From Limnochordia bacterium (GTDB lineage Bacteria; Bacillota; Limnochordia; Darwinibacteriales; B1SED10-159): a stretch of 18,534 nucleotides of DNA. Each line of letters starts with the position of its first letter. Positions within the stretch are counted from its first letter, which is position 1. Under the pieces are notes generated by a model that was not told the origin of the DNA, did not search any database, and saw only the letters and a program-made list of their open reading frames with translations. The stretch lies in contig SLOZ01000189.1 of NCBI GenBank assembly GCA_007132255.1, positions 1 to 18,534 of the forward strand. The letters are read 5' to 3'. A program made the translations under genes and the position numbers. Positions 1 through 8,022 of this stretch are shown one piece after another.

Positions 1-489
1 ATAGCAGGCGCCCTGGATGGCAGGTCCTATAACGGCATACATGTCGCTGGGCTCCGCGCCTAGGTCCTGCATGAGCCGTACCGCCCCTTGAACCACATGG
101 GCAGCGGTTCCCCTCCAGCCGGCGTGAACCACTGCAGCCAAGGGCCGTCGGCTTGATACGAGGAACACCGGTACGCAATCGGCTGTATAGCAGATAAGCA
201 GCCGTCCCGGTTCTGTGGTAACAATCCCATCATAAGCGCCAAGATCCCCATAGGAACTGCCATCAGCTAGAGCGATATCACAACCATGTACCTGCGTGGC
301 CCAAGTTGTACGAGTCGGCGGACAGTCCAGAATCTGGGCCAATCGTTCTCGATTGCCCTCTGCCTCCGGGGCACTGCCAACGTAGGGAGCCATATTCCCA
401 AAACCCTTAAGGGTTAAGCCAGCTCGCACATGCCGGAACTCTGTCAGCAACTGCGGTTCCCAAATACAAGGATGGCGGGATTCAACCAT
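1..489 (-). CDS. pgeF: PgeF/YfiH-family protein (COG1496, polyphenol oxidase/purine nucleosidase family), 3' part cut by window edge
   Basis: The minus-strand frame from the ATG at 487-489 stays open for 163 codons to the window edge. I see family motifs in order: TQVHG around residue 76, TADCVPV around 118, VHAGWRGT around 137 and IGPAI near the end. The His and Cys residues of the ADC and HAGWRG motifs are the metal-site or catalytic residues of the family. Members act on purine nucleosides (adenosine deaminase/phosphorylase-like), and some were earlier called laccases; others (YfiH) influence peptidoglycan precursor specificity. The start lies 3 nt past the nrdR stop, with a GGAGAG ribosome site inside the end of nrdR, so the two are co-transcribed and probably coupled. 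Full members are about 250-280 residues, so roughly 100 C-terminal residues lie outside the window. Confidence 0.93.
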   Translation of the reverse strand, partial: MVESRHPCIWEPQLLTEFRHVRAGLTLKGFGNMAPYVGSAPEAEGNRERLAQILDCPPTRTTWATQVHGCDIALADGSSYGDLGAYDGIVTTEPGRLLICYTADCVPVFLVSSRRPLAAVVHAGWRGTAAHVVQGAVRLMQDLGAEPSDMYAVIGPAIQGACY

Positions 490-492
490 GGA

Positions 493-951
493 TCATCGCT
501 CTCCATTCAACAGATCTTTGAGTTCATCCATAAAACGGTTGATGTCTTTGAACTGCCGATACACGGAGGCGAAGCGCACATACGCCACCTCGTCTAAGGC
601 TTTCAAACGATCCATGACCAATAGACCGATCTGTTCCGACGACGCTTCCCGTTCTAAGCTGCTGCGCAGTTCACGCTCGACATCGTCGACCAACTCGTCA
701 ATAGCATCACTGGATACAGGACGCTTCTCACAAGCCCGCAGGACGCCATTGAGCACCTTTGACCGATTGAATGCTTCCCGGCGCCCATCCTTCTTAATGA
801 CCATAAATGGAACCTCTTCCAGGCGTTCATAGGTCGTGAAGCGTTTACCACATTGGGCACACTCACGCCGGCGGCGAATGGATGCGCCTTCCTCTGTTGA
901 ACGTGAGTCCAAAACCTTGCTATCATCATGCAAACAAAAAGGGCAGCGCAC
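493..951 (-). CDS. nrdR: Transcriptional repressor NrdR
   Basis: A 152-residue protein of typical NrdR length. An N-terminal zinc ribbon (C3, C6, C31, C34) that binds NrdR boxes upstream of ribonucleotide reductase genes is followed by an ATP-cone domain (about residues 48-138) that senses ATP/dATP. The RRRREC and RFTTYER signatures are intact. The start is GTG at 949-951, with an AGGAGG ribosome site 7 nt upstream. It has its own promoter at 982-1011 and is separated from ftsZ by a terminator, so it forms a transcription unit with pgeF. In spore-forming Clostridia nrdR often follows sigG; here it directly follows ftsZ. Confidence 0.97.
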   Translation of the reverse strand: MRCPFCLHDDSKVLDSRSTEEGASIRRRRECAQCGKRFTTYERLEEVPFMVIKKDGRREAFNRSKVLNGVLRACEKRPVSSDAIDELVDDVERELRSSLEREASSEQIGLLVMDRLKALDEVAYVRFASVYRQFKDINRFMDELKDLLNGER

Positions 952-981
952 TAGGTTACCTCCTCAAGATTCATTAGCTTC

Positions 982-1011
982 ATTATACATGAAAACCACT
1001 GTCTCTGCCAC
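982..1011 (-). promoter_or_regulatory. Predicted sigma-A promoter of nrdR-pgeF
   Basis: On the minus strand a perfect -10 hexamer TATAAT (982-987) lies 18 nt downstream of GTGGCA (1006-1011), which matches 4 of 6 bases of TTGACA. Transcription would start about 24 nt upstream of the nrdR start codon. The site lies after the ftsZ terminator, which supports an independent unit. Confidence 0.6.
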
Positions 1012-1083
1012 GATAACCATGGACTAACAGCCTATCTCCAGAGCTGGTTAGCAGTGCCCCGCAAGCACACCCTGATTTGCGCG

Positions 1084-1106
1084 AAAAAGAGGGCAAGAGC
1101 CCTCTT
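1084..1106 (-). terminator. Rho-independent terminator of the dcw operon, after ftsZ
   Basis: The stem AAGAGGGC/GCCCTCTT (8 bp, 1087-1094 and 1099-1106) has a 4-nt loop and is followed on the minus strand by a run of five T (1084-1088, shared with the stem base). It lies 85 nt past the ftsZ stop codon. Confidence 0.85.
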
Positions 1107-1191
1107 CAGGTTGACATATAAGCGCGCTAGACTAATCCCACAAAAATGACTCTTGAGCGCATCATCGAACTCCCTGTCCGCTGTGCGAAGT

Positions 1192-2277
1192 CTACTTGCG
1201 CCGCAAAAATGCCGGAATATCCAAGTGGTCGTTAGCGTTGAATGACCGCACTTCTAGTTCCTTTTCGTTGGCTGTAGTCTGAGGCTTAGACTTAGCCTTA
1301 CCATCCAGTGCTACCGATCGATGCCGCACATCAAAACCCGTGGCAATAACTGTAACTCGCAGTTCGTCTTTCAAATTCTCATCGATGACAGCACCGAATA
1401 TGATGTTAGCATCCGGATCAGCCGCTTCCGAAACAATTTCCGCAGCCTCATTGACTTCATAGATGCCCAAACTAGAACTGCCCGTCAGACTAAGAAGGAT
1501 GCCTTTGGCGCCTTCAATCGATGCTTCCAGAAGCGGGCTGGATATCGCCTGCTTGGCTGCTTCCATGGCCCGATCTTCACCCGAGGCCTGTCCAATGCCC
1601 ATCAGAGCTGAACCTGCATCAGTCATAATTGTCCGTACATCCGCAAAGTCCAAATTGATCAAACCAGGAACGGTTATGAGATCAGATATACCCTGAACTC
1701 CTTGGCGAAGAACATCATCAGCGATTTTAAACGCTTCAATCATACTGGTGCGCTTTTCAACCACCTGTAGTAGGCGATCGTTAGGAATGGTGATCAGCGT
1801 ATCAACTTTCGACTTAAGAACCTCGATGCCCTGCTCGGCCTGGGCCATCCGACGACGTCCTTCGAAAGTGAACGGCTTTGTGACCACACCAACGGTAAGG
1901 GCAGAAACCTCTCTGGCAATCTCAGCGACTACAGGTGCAGCACCCGTTCCAGTACCACCGCCCATACCGGCCGTGATGAAGACCATGTCGGCACCTTCCA
2001 AAGCCTGCCGAATCTCCTCGCGGCTTTCCTCAGCAGATCGCTGCCCGATGTCTGGATTCGACCCTGCACCCAGTCCCTTCGTTAACTTCTCGCCCAGTTG
2101 AATCGTGTGACCGGCTTCTGACAGAAGAAGGGCTTGGGCATCGGTGTTAAGGGCGATAAACTGAACTCCCTTAAGGCCTGCGTGGATCATCCGGTTCACA
2201 GCATTGCTGCCGCCACCGCCGCATCCAATGACCCTTATGTTAGCAAATTGGCCATTTTCCATATCAAACTCAAACAT
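1192..2277 (-). CDS. ftsZ: Cell division protein FtsZ
   Basis: The tubulin-like GTPase that polymerises at midcell into the Z ring and organises septal peptidoglycan synthesis. The 361-residue length is normal for Bacillota. The nucleotide-binding signature GGGTGTG is at residues 106-112, the T7 synergy loop NLDFADV that completes the GTPase site of the next subunit is at about 208-214, and the conserved C-terminal peptide LDIPAFLRR, which binds partners such as FtsA and SepF, ends the protein. The start is ATG with an AAGGGGG ribosome site. It is the last dcw gene, 97 nt after ftsQ and followed by a terminator. No ftsA precedes it, so FtsA (if present) is encoded elsewhere, or SepF serves as anchor. 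Confidence 0.99.
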   Translation of the reverse strand: MFEFDMENGQFANIRVIGCGGGGSNAVNRMIHAGLKGVQFIALNTDAQALLLSEAGHTIQLGEKLTKGLGAGSNPDIGQRSAEESREEIRQALEGADMVFITAGMGGGTGTGAAPVVAEIAREVSALTVGVVTKPFTFEGRRRMAQAEQGIEVLKSKVDTLITIPNDRLLQVVEKRTSMIEAFKIADDVLRQGVQGISDLITVPGLINLDFADVRTIMTDAGSALMGIGQASGEDRAMEAAKQAISSPLLEASIEGAKGILLSLTGSSSLGIYEVNEAAEIVSEAADPDANIIFGAVIDENLKDELRVTVIATGFDVRHRSVALDGKAKSKPQTTANEKELEVRSFNANDHLDIPAFLRRK

Positions 2278-2373
2278 GAGATCCCCCTTCTCTGTTACAA
2301 GAATTCCTATCTTTGTTCATTCCACATATTACATTGGATTCCCTCCACATTTTTTCGAAATCCAAAAATAATG

Positions 2374-3036
2374 CTACCGGAACGTAACCACGGGAGCACT
2401 GGGAGACCCAAGGTCAATACGGACCGCTTGTTCCTGCTCAGCAGCCAGCTCCTCAATCAAAATTCCCAGCACTTGATATTTCCGCTGCATATCTGTGGCC
2501 TCGCCTATAAGCACCTGGATACCATCGCGCGTAATGAGCATCATGTCATTGGAGTTCCATTCCGAGATAACTGCATCGGCCATGGCGGGGAGCTCTCGCA
2601 GCACCAAAGCTGCAGTGCGGCGGGCCTCGGCATCCTGAAGGTCCAAACCAGTGACTACGGGCAGCGACGGGAGACTGCCTGTATGTGGACGCGGAAGTAC
2701 CTTACCGTGACTATCCAAAACATACCAGACGTGATCTCGTGAGACTACGGCCACGGGCACTCGCTCGTCGATGACCACTGTCAAGTGGTTTGGCCAATCC
2801 CACAGTGTCCGAGCCTGTAGAACCCAAGGATGGGCTTCCACAGCACGAGCGATACGCTGCGGATCCCTACGAAATACGTTGCTGGGTTCAAACGAACTAA
2901 ACGCCGATAATTCTTGTTCAGATATCCGCAAATGACCATGAAACCGCAGTTCTTGGACGACAAACTGTGGCAGGTTTAACAAGACAAATCCCATGATCAC
3001 CAGTGCTGCCACTACACCATAAAGGAACTGTTTCAT
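2374..3036 (-). CDS. ftsQ: Cell division protein FtsQ/DivIB (POTRA domain)
   Basis: A 220-residue bitopic membrane protein: one N-terminal transmembrane segment (about residues 4-24), an extracytoplasmic POTRA domain (about 27-95, containing the HPWV and WPNHLTVVIDERVPVA signatures), then the beta domain of FtsQ/DivIB. It bridges early and late divisome proteins and works with FtsL and the septal PBP/FtsW. The ATG overlaps the ftsW TGA in an ATGA arrangement, indicating translational coupling. In most Clostridia murG, murB or murA sit just upstream of ftsQ; none is present here. Confidence 0.95.
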   Translation of the reverse strand: MKQFLYGVVAALVIMGFVLLNLPQFVVQELRFHGHLRISEQELSAFSSFEPSNVFRRDPQRIARAVEAHPWVLQARTLWDWPNHLTVVIDERVPVAVVSRDHVWYVLDSHGKVLPRPHTGSLPSLPVVTGLDLQDAEARRTAALVLRELPAMADAVISEWNSNDMMLITRDGIQVLIGEATDMQRKYQVLGILIEELAAEQEQAVRIDLGSPSAPVVTFR

Positions 3037-4154
3037 GATACCGCGTCCTCAGATCGTCGTTTGGCGACTCGAACGTGCCGCGAGATATTCAAGAGAACAC
3101 CTGCAGACGCCATAGCCGTCATCAAAGCAGACCCACCGTAGCTGATGAAAGGTAAGGGAATACCTGTTACGGGAACCGAGCCGGTGGCCACGCCGATATT
3201 CAACATAGCCTGAAACGCCAACAGCGTTGTTAATCCAACCGCTAGTAGAGAGCCATACGTGTCACGGGCACGCAGGCCAATTGCAAAGCCACGCCACACC
3301 AAAAGAGCATATAAGAGCACAACTGCAATAGCCCCAATGAACCCAAGTTCCTCGGCCAGAATTGCATAGATAAAATCTGTGTGGTGTTCGGGCAAATACG
3401 AAAACTTCTGCCGACTATTCCCCAAACCCACTCCCAACAGGCCTCCAGAGCCCACAGCCAAGAGTGACTGAATCACGTTCCAGCCCGTATCCATGGGATC
3501 AGCCCACGGATCCAAGAACGCTGTAATGCGCCGCCAGCGATACGACCATCCCAAGGCGAGCTGGTACATTCCAGCACCGGCCCCGATGGCCAATAACAGC
3601 AGATGACCCAAATAAGCTCCGCCAGAAAAGAGCATCATCATCGTCGTTGCTACCAGGGCTACAGCTGTTCCAAAATCTGGTTCAAGCACAATTAGGCCAA
3701 ACATGCCTGCCAGAATCACAAGAATCGGAACCAACCCGGAGAACAGCCGACGGATTTTGCGACCTTTGTTTGCAATATAGACGGCAGCAAAGTTAACCAT
3801 AGCCAGTTTAGCGACTTCCGAAGGCTGCAGGTTAAAAAAGCCTAAAGAAATCCAGCGCCTGGCACCGCCAATGTCCTGACCGATCCACAGCACCAACAGA
3901 AGCAGCAAAAACGCTACCATGAGGCCAGGAAGAGCCAATTTTTTGTACAGGTGATAGTCAATATTCATCGTTACCACAAGGATAACAACACCCAATCCAA
4001 GCCAGATAGCCTGGCGCCGAAAGAAATGAAAAGGATCCTGTTCGGCTTCGAAACCGATAACAGAAGATGCACTTAAGACCATGACCAGGCCTAGGCCAGC
4101 GAGGATCATGACGATGGTAAATAAAACCAGATCTGGTCTTTTCTGCTTGGCCAC
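3033..4154 (-). CDS. ftsW: SEDS-family peptidoglycan glycosyltransferase FtsW (SpoVE-like)
   Basis: A polytopic protein of 373 residues with about ten hydrophobic segments. It polymerises lipid II into septal glycan strands together with a class B PBP. The SEDS signature TGIPLPFISYGGSAL lies near the C-terminus (about residues 332-346) and PDFGTA near residue 159. The start is GTG, preceded by GGGAGGG. It starts 33 nt after mraY and overlaps ftsQ by 4 nt. FtsW and SpoVE cannot be separated by sequence alone; the dcw location next to a division PBP favours FtsW. Confidence 0.95.
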   Translation of the reverse strand: MAKQKRPDLVLFTIVMILAGLGLVMVLSASSVIGFEAEQDPFHFFRRQAIWLGLGVVILVVTMNIDYHLYKKLALPGLMVAFLLLLLVLWIGQDIGGARRWISLGFFNLQPSEVAKLAMVNFAAVYIANKGRKIRRLFSGLVPILVILAGMFGLIVLEPDFGTAVALVATTMMMLFSGGAYLGHLLLLAIGAGAGMYQLALGWSYRWRRITAFLDPWADPMDTGWNVIQSLLAVGSGGLLGVGLGNSRQKFSYLPEHHTDFIYAILAEELGFIGAIAVVLLYALLVWRGFAIGLRARDTYGSLLAVGLTTLLAFQAMLNIGVATGSVPVTGIPLPFISYGGSALMTAMASAGVLLNISRHVRVAKRRSEDAVS

Positions 4155-4187
4155 AGCTATCCCTCCCAGCTACCACATTGATGCTGC

Positions 4188-5153
4188 CTAGAGAATCCAG
4201 AGAGTTAGGACTCCTCCCATGGCAGCCGCTAACCAGAACCGCAAGATTACCTTAGGCTCCGCCCAGCCTATCAGTTCAAAATGGTGGTGAAGCGGTGCCA
4301 TGCGAAACAGCCGTCGTCCTCCGGCCAGACGAAACACGACTACCTGCAAAATCACGGACACTGTCTCCAAGACAAAGACCAAACCCACCAACGGCAAAAA
4401 CAACGCTGTGCCCGAGAAAAGCCCCAAAAAAGCCAAAACCGCTCCCAAAGCCAGCGAACCGGTATCGCCCATAAAAATCGCTGCCGGAAATGCGTTGAAC
4501 CACAAAAAGCCCAAACAAGCCCCTACTAAGCTGAACACAATGCCGTATAGCATCGGTAGCCCCAACCATGTCAAGATCACAGCATACACTGTACCAGCAA
4601 CTACCATGCAGCCCGCAGCGAGGCCATCCAAACCATCGGTTAGATTCACAGCATTGGCGCAGCCAACGGTGATAAAGACCGCCAAAAGGAGAAAGAGCCA
4701 ATGAGGAACTTCCCAGACACGACTAGAAAAAGGTATTATCCATTGTGCCAGCTCCGGGACGATAGCCACAGCTGCACCACAGATGATTAAGGCTAAAAGG
4801 CCTTGTGCCAATAGTTTCTCCCGGGCTTTGAGTCCGGTGGTCCCATTCTTAGTCAATTTGCGGAAGTCGTCAACAAACCCAATCACACCAAAACCAAAAG
4901 TTCCCAATGCCGCCAAAATTACCAGTGGGTTGCCATTGGACCCGAGCAAAGAAACGATCACCATGACTCCAATAAACAGAACGCCACCCATAGTCGGTGT
5001 TCCGGCCTTCTTCAGGTGGGTTCCAGGACCGTCACTGCGCACCATCTGCCCAATCTTAAACGCCTTCAATGCCTTGATCGTAATCGGTCCCAATCCGATA
5101 ACAAGGACCCAGGCCGCTGCCAAAACTCCCCATGGTAGCTCCAGATTACTCAT
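4188..5153 (-). CDS. mraY: Phospho-N-acetylmuramoyl-pentapeptide transferase MraY
   Basis: Integral membrane enzyme that transfers phospho-MurNAc-pentapeptide from UDP to undecaprenyl phosphate, giving lipid I. The 321-residue length is typical. Visible motifs: KKAGTPTMGG near residue 48, the DDF motif in VDDFRKLTKNG (about 92-102), NLTDGLDGLAAG (about 170-181), FMGDTGSLALG (about 227-237) and the HHH motif in MAPLHHHFE near 283-291. The ATG overlaps the end of murF by 8 nt. murD, the usual next gene, is missing and ftsW follows directly. Confidence 0.98.
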   Translation of the reverse strand: MSNLELPWGVLAAAWVLVIGLGPITIKALKAFKIGQMVRSDGPGTHLKKAGTPTMGGVLFIGVMVIVSLLGSNGNPLVILAALGTFGFGVIGFVDDFRKLTKNGTTGLKAREKLLAQGLLALIICGAAVAIVPELAQWIIPFSSRVWEVPHWLFLLLAVFITVGCANAVNLTDGLDGLAAGCMVVAGTVYAVILTWLGLPMLYGIVFSLVGACLGFLWFNAFPAAIFMGDTGSLALGAVLAFLGLFSGTALFLPLVGLVFVLETVSVILQVVVFRLAGGRRLFRMAPLHHHFELIGWAEPKVILRFWLAAAMGGVLTLWIL

Positions 5154-6522
5154 GACCGCGTTCCTTCCCCTCTACGACTGGCAAGAGAGACTCCAGCCCA
5201 ATACCTCGAGATGCCTTGAACAGAATGATGTTACCCGGCTCAACACGGAGTTTAACCCACTGCACCGCATCGTCTACCTTGGTGACCCATTCGAACTTCT
5301 CCATGGGAAATCCTTCCTCAAGAAGGCCCTCGCGAAAAAAACCACCCAAGCGACCGACATACAGAATTTCGTCAAAGACTTTTGCAGCATGCCGTCCAGC
5401 CTGAGCATGACTGGCTGGCGCCAAACCACCCAACTCGAGCATATCTCCCAAAACCCCTGCCTTGATCCCAACTGCACCCATTTGCTCAACTGTACTCAAT
5501 GCCGCTTCCATCGATGCTGGGCTGGCATTGTAGGCATCGTTGACCACCAAGCAACCCGTACTGACCGTGAAAACTTCCATCCGCATCGGACTACTGCTGG
5601 CTGTCTGCAGGGCATCTGCACCTTGGTCCAAGGGAATACCGCACTGCACGCCGACACCGAGGGCAGCTACTGCGTTGCTGACATTGTGTCGGCCGGGAAG
5701 CGGAAGGCGTACGCGCTGGGTCGTGTTTCTAAAGTGGACATTGAATTCCGGGTAACCTCTCGAATCAATCTGGAGATCGGAGGCAAACAAATCTTGATTC
5801 TGCTGAAACGATGACGTCCAAAATGCAGGACCTCGCCAAACTTCCCATTGTTCACGGACGCGTTGGTCGTCGCCGTTGAGAACGGCCGTTCCGCCAGGCT
5901 TCAAACCCCTGAGAATTTCGCCTTTGGCATCGGCTACTGCCTCCAAGGAACCCAATAGTTCCAGGTGTACCGGCCCAATATTCGTTATCACGGCTACGTC
6001 CAATGGCGCCATCTTCGTGAGAGCCGCGATCTGGCCAGAGCCTCGCATTCCCATCTCCAATACCAGAGCGTCATCTGGTTCGTCCATGCTGAGAATCGTC
6101 AGAGGCACACCAATCTCATTGTTGAAGTTGCCAGCGGTAGCATGGACGCAGTATTTGGAACTCAAAACGGCCTTCGTAAAGTCTTTTGTTGTGGTTTTGC
6201 CATTACTGCCGGTAATACCAACAACCAAAGGATTGTGCTGCGACAGATAGTGGGTAGCCAATGTCTGCATGGCCTGCAATGTATCGTCGACAGTCATCAC
6301 ATGAGGATCGTCGGTCACGAACTGGGATACCACAGCGCATCCACCGGCTGCCAAGACCTCCTCGACGAATTGGTGGCCATCTGTTCGACTGCCGGGCAGA
6401 GCAAAAAAAAGGCTCCCAGGGCCAACCTGGCGAGAATCCACAGTCACATGGCTGATGGCGCGCTCACTAGAACACTGCACGCCCAGCCATCTCGCTGCGA
6501 CAGCTAACGGTGTCCGCTTCAT
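5146..6522 (-). CDS. murF: UDP-MurNAc-tripeptide--D-alanyl-D-alanine ligase MurF
   Basis: Cytoplasmic Mur ligase of 458 residues that adds D-Ala-D-Ala to the UDP-MurNAc-tripeptide. An N-terminal substrate domain is followed by the ATP-binding loop ITGSNGKTTTKDF (residues 103-115), the central-domain motif ITNIGPVHLE and the C-terminal domain motif VNDAYNASPASME characteristic of MurF. The ATG follows the murE TAG after a single base, with AAGGAG 11 nt upstream, and the stop overlaps the mraY start. Confidence 0.97.
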   Translation of the reverse strand: MKRTPLAVAARWLGVQCSSERAISHVTVDSRQVGPGSLFFALPGSRTDGHQFVEEVLAAGGCAVVSQFVTDDPHVMTVDDTLQAMQTLATHYLSQHNPLVVGITGSNGKTTTKDFTKAVLSSKYCVHATAGNFNNEIGVPLTILSMDEPDDALVLEMGMRGSGQIAALTKMAPLDVAVITNIGPVHLELLGSLEAVADAKGEILRGLKPGGTAVLNGDDQRVREQWEVWRGPAFWTSSFQQNQDLFASDLQIDSRGYPEFNVHFRNTTQRVRLPLPGRHNVSNAVAALGVGVQCGIPLDQGADALQTASSSPMRMEVFTVSTGCLVVNDAYNASPASMEAALSTVEQMGAVGIKAGVLGDMLELGGLAPASHAQAGRHAAKVFDEILYVGRLGGFFREGLLEEGFPMEKFEWVTKVDDAVQWVKLRVEPGNIILFKASRGIGLESLLPVVEGKERGHE

Positions 6523-6523
6523 G

Positions 6524-7987
6524 CTAACTCAACTCCTTCAAAGCCGCTCCAGCCACTTCCCTGTCATCGAAATGACTGCGTTTTCCACTTACTTCTTGGT
6601 ACGTTTCATGTCCCTTACCAGCGATGACCACAATGTCATCCGCATTGGCCATGGTAACGGCTTGTTGAATCGCGACCTGACGACTGGGCTCCACATGGTA
6701 AGCCCTAAATCCCATAGCGATGAGACCCTGCTCCACTTGTCCACAGATGGCCAGGGGCTCTTCGCTGCGTGGATTGTCCGAAGTGATAATGATATAATCG
6801 GCGAACTCACCGGCTGCGGCTGCCATGAGCGGACGCTTTGCAGCATCACGATCGCCTCCGGCTCCGAACACAGCAATGACGCGACCACTGCAGACACTGC
6901 GAGCCGTCGCCATGACATTAGTGAGGCCATCCGGAGTATGGGCATAATCAACGACCACGGGGAATGGTTGACCAACTTGTACCAACTCGAAGCGGCCAGG
7001 TACCGGCCGTAGTGCCTCCATGGCTCGCTCCATGGCAGCAGTATCAAAACCTTCGTGAATCAGCACGGCTGCCGCTGCCAAAGAGTTGTACACATTGAAC
7101 ATTCCCGCTAATGGTAGGTCCACGGCGAACTCGTGTGTAGGACTCTGCAGCCTATACGAAACACCCGACCCGTGAATACACACTTGCGAAGCTTGAATGC
7201 TTCCCTCATGAATACCATATGGGTACACGTTCGGGAGATCGAACTTCATTAGCCGCTGCCCGTAGGGATCGTCCCCATTGATAACAGCAGCCTTCGAGGG
7301 TTTCGATCGATGTCGATTCAGCTGGTGAAAGAGTTGCGCTTTAGCTTCAAAGTACGCTTCAAAACTATCATGGAAGTCTAGATGGTCTTGGGACAAATTC
7401 GTGAAAACTGCAACGTCAACTTCTACATCATCGATTCGCCCTAAGGCCAACCCGTGAGATGAAGCTTCGAACACCAAGTATTGACAGCCTTCTGAGACAG
7501 CTTGGGCTAGGAACCGTTGAATATCTATGGCCTCTGGCGTTGTCCGCGCTGCCGGATACACTGCATCTCCAATCATGTTCTGAATGGTCCCCATCAGGGC
7601 TACACGGAATCCGGCCGATTCCAAGCCTTGCTTAATCAAAAAGGTGGTGGTGGTTTTGCCGTTGGTTCCCGTAACAGCAATGACGCGCAGTCGGGCTGCT
7701 GGATCTCCAAAAAAACAGCGGGCCGCCTGCGACATCGCTTGCCGACAGTTTTTTACCAAAATCTGTGGCACATCGAGATTCGGCTGCATTGTTTCTACCA
7801 TCACAGCACTGGCACCGCGCGCAATGGCATCCGGTATAAATTCGTGTCCGTCCATCGTAAATCCGGGAACAGCCACAAAAAGGCCGCCTTCCTCTAGGCG
7901 CCGTGAGTCATACTCGATGCCGTGAATCTCAACGTCGCCACCAAAAATCTGACCTTCGCCGGGGGCAAGCAGTTCCGACAATCGCAT
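6524..7987 (-). CDS. murE: UDP-MurNAc-L-alanyl-D-glutamate--meso-diaminopimelate ligase MurE
   Basis: Mur ligase adding the third stem-peptide residue. With the preferred ATG at 7985-7987 the protein has 487 residues. The ATP loop VTGTNGKTTTT is at 105-115, the candidate carbamylated lysine is K216 in EAKAQLF, and DNPR is at 404-407. DNPR is the signature of enzymes that add meso-diaminopimelate, so this organism probably has A1-gamma (mDAP) peptidoglycan. An AGGGAG ribosome site sits 8 nt before this ATG. The longer frame from GTG at 8024-8026, overlapping the PBP stop, lacks a ribosome site and adds 13 residues not typical of MurE. Confidence 0.96.
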   Translation of the reverse strand: MRLSELLAPGEGQIFGGDVEIHGIEYDSRRLEEGGLFVAVPGFTMDGHEFIPDAIARGASAVMVETMQPNLDVPQILVKNCRQAMSQAARCFFGDPAARLRVIAVTGTNGKTTTTFLIKQGLESAGFRVALMGTIQNMIGDAVYPAARTTPEAIDIQRFLAQAVSEGCQYLVFEASSHGLALGRIDDVEVDVAVFTNLSQDHLDFHDSFEAYFEAKAQLFHQLNRHRSKPSKAAVINGDDPYGQRLMKFDLPNVYPYGIHEGSIQASQVCIHGSGVSYRLQSPTHEFAVDLPLAGMFNVYNSLAAAAVLIHEGFDTAAMERAMEALRPVPGRFELVQVGQPFPVVVDYAHTPDGLTNVMATARSVCSGRVIAVFGAGGDRDAAKRPLMAAAAGEFADYIIITSDNPRSEEPLAICGQVEQGLIAMGFRAYHVEPSRQVAIQQAVTMANADDIVVIAGKGHETYQEVSGKRSHFDDREVAGAALKELS

Positions 7988-8022
7988 TTTCAACACTCCC
8001 TGCTCTCCAAGTGGAATCGTTA

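Noticed and set aside
2278..2373. A possible sigma-H promoter upstream of ftsZ (AGGGAAT...GGAATG), as in Bacillus ftsAZ
   Set aside because: Both boxes and their spacing match the consensus only loosely; I could not support it over chance.
2134..2742. A 202-codon plus-strand open frame opposite the ftsZ start and ftsQ
   Set aside because: It is antisense to two well-supported genes and their spacer, has low-complexity unnatural composition and no ribosome site.
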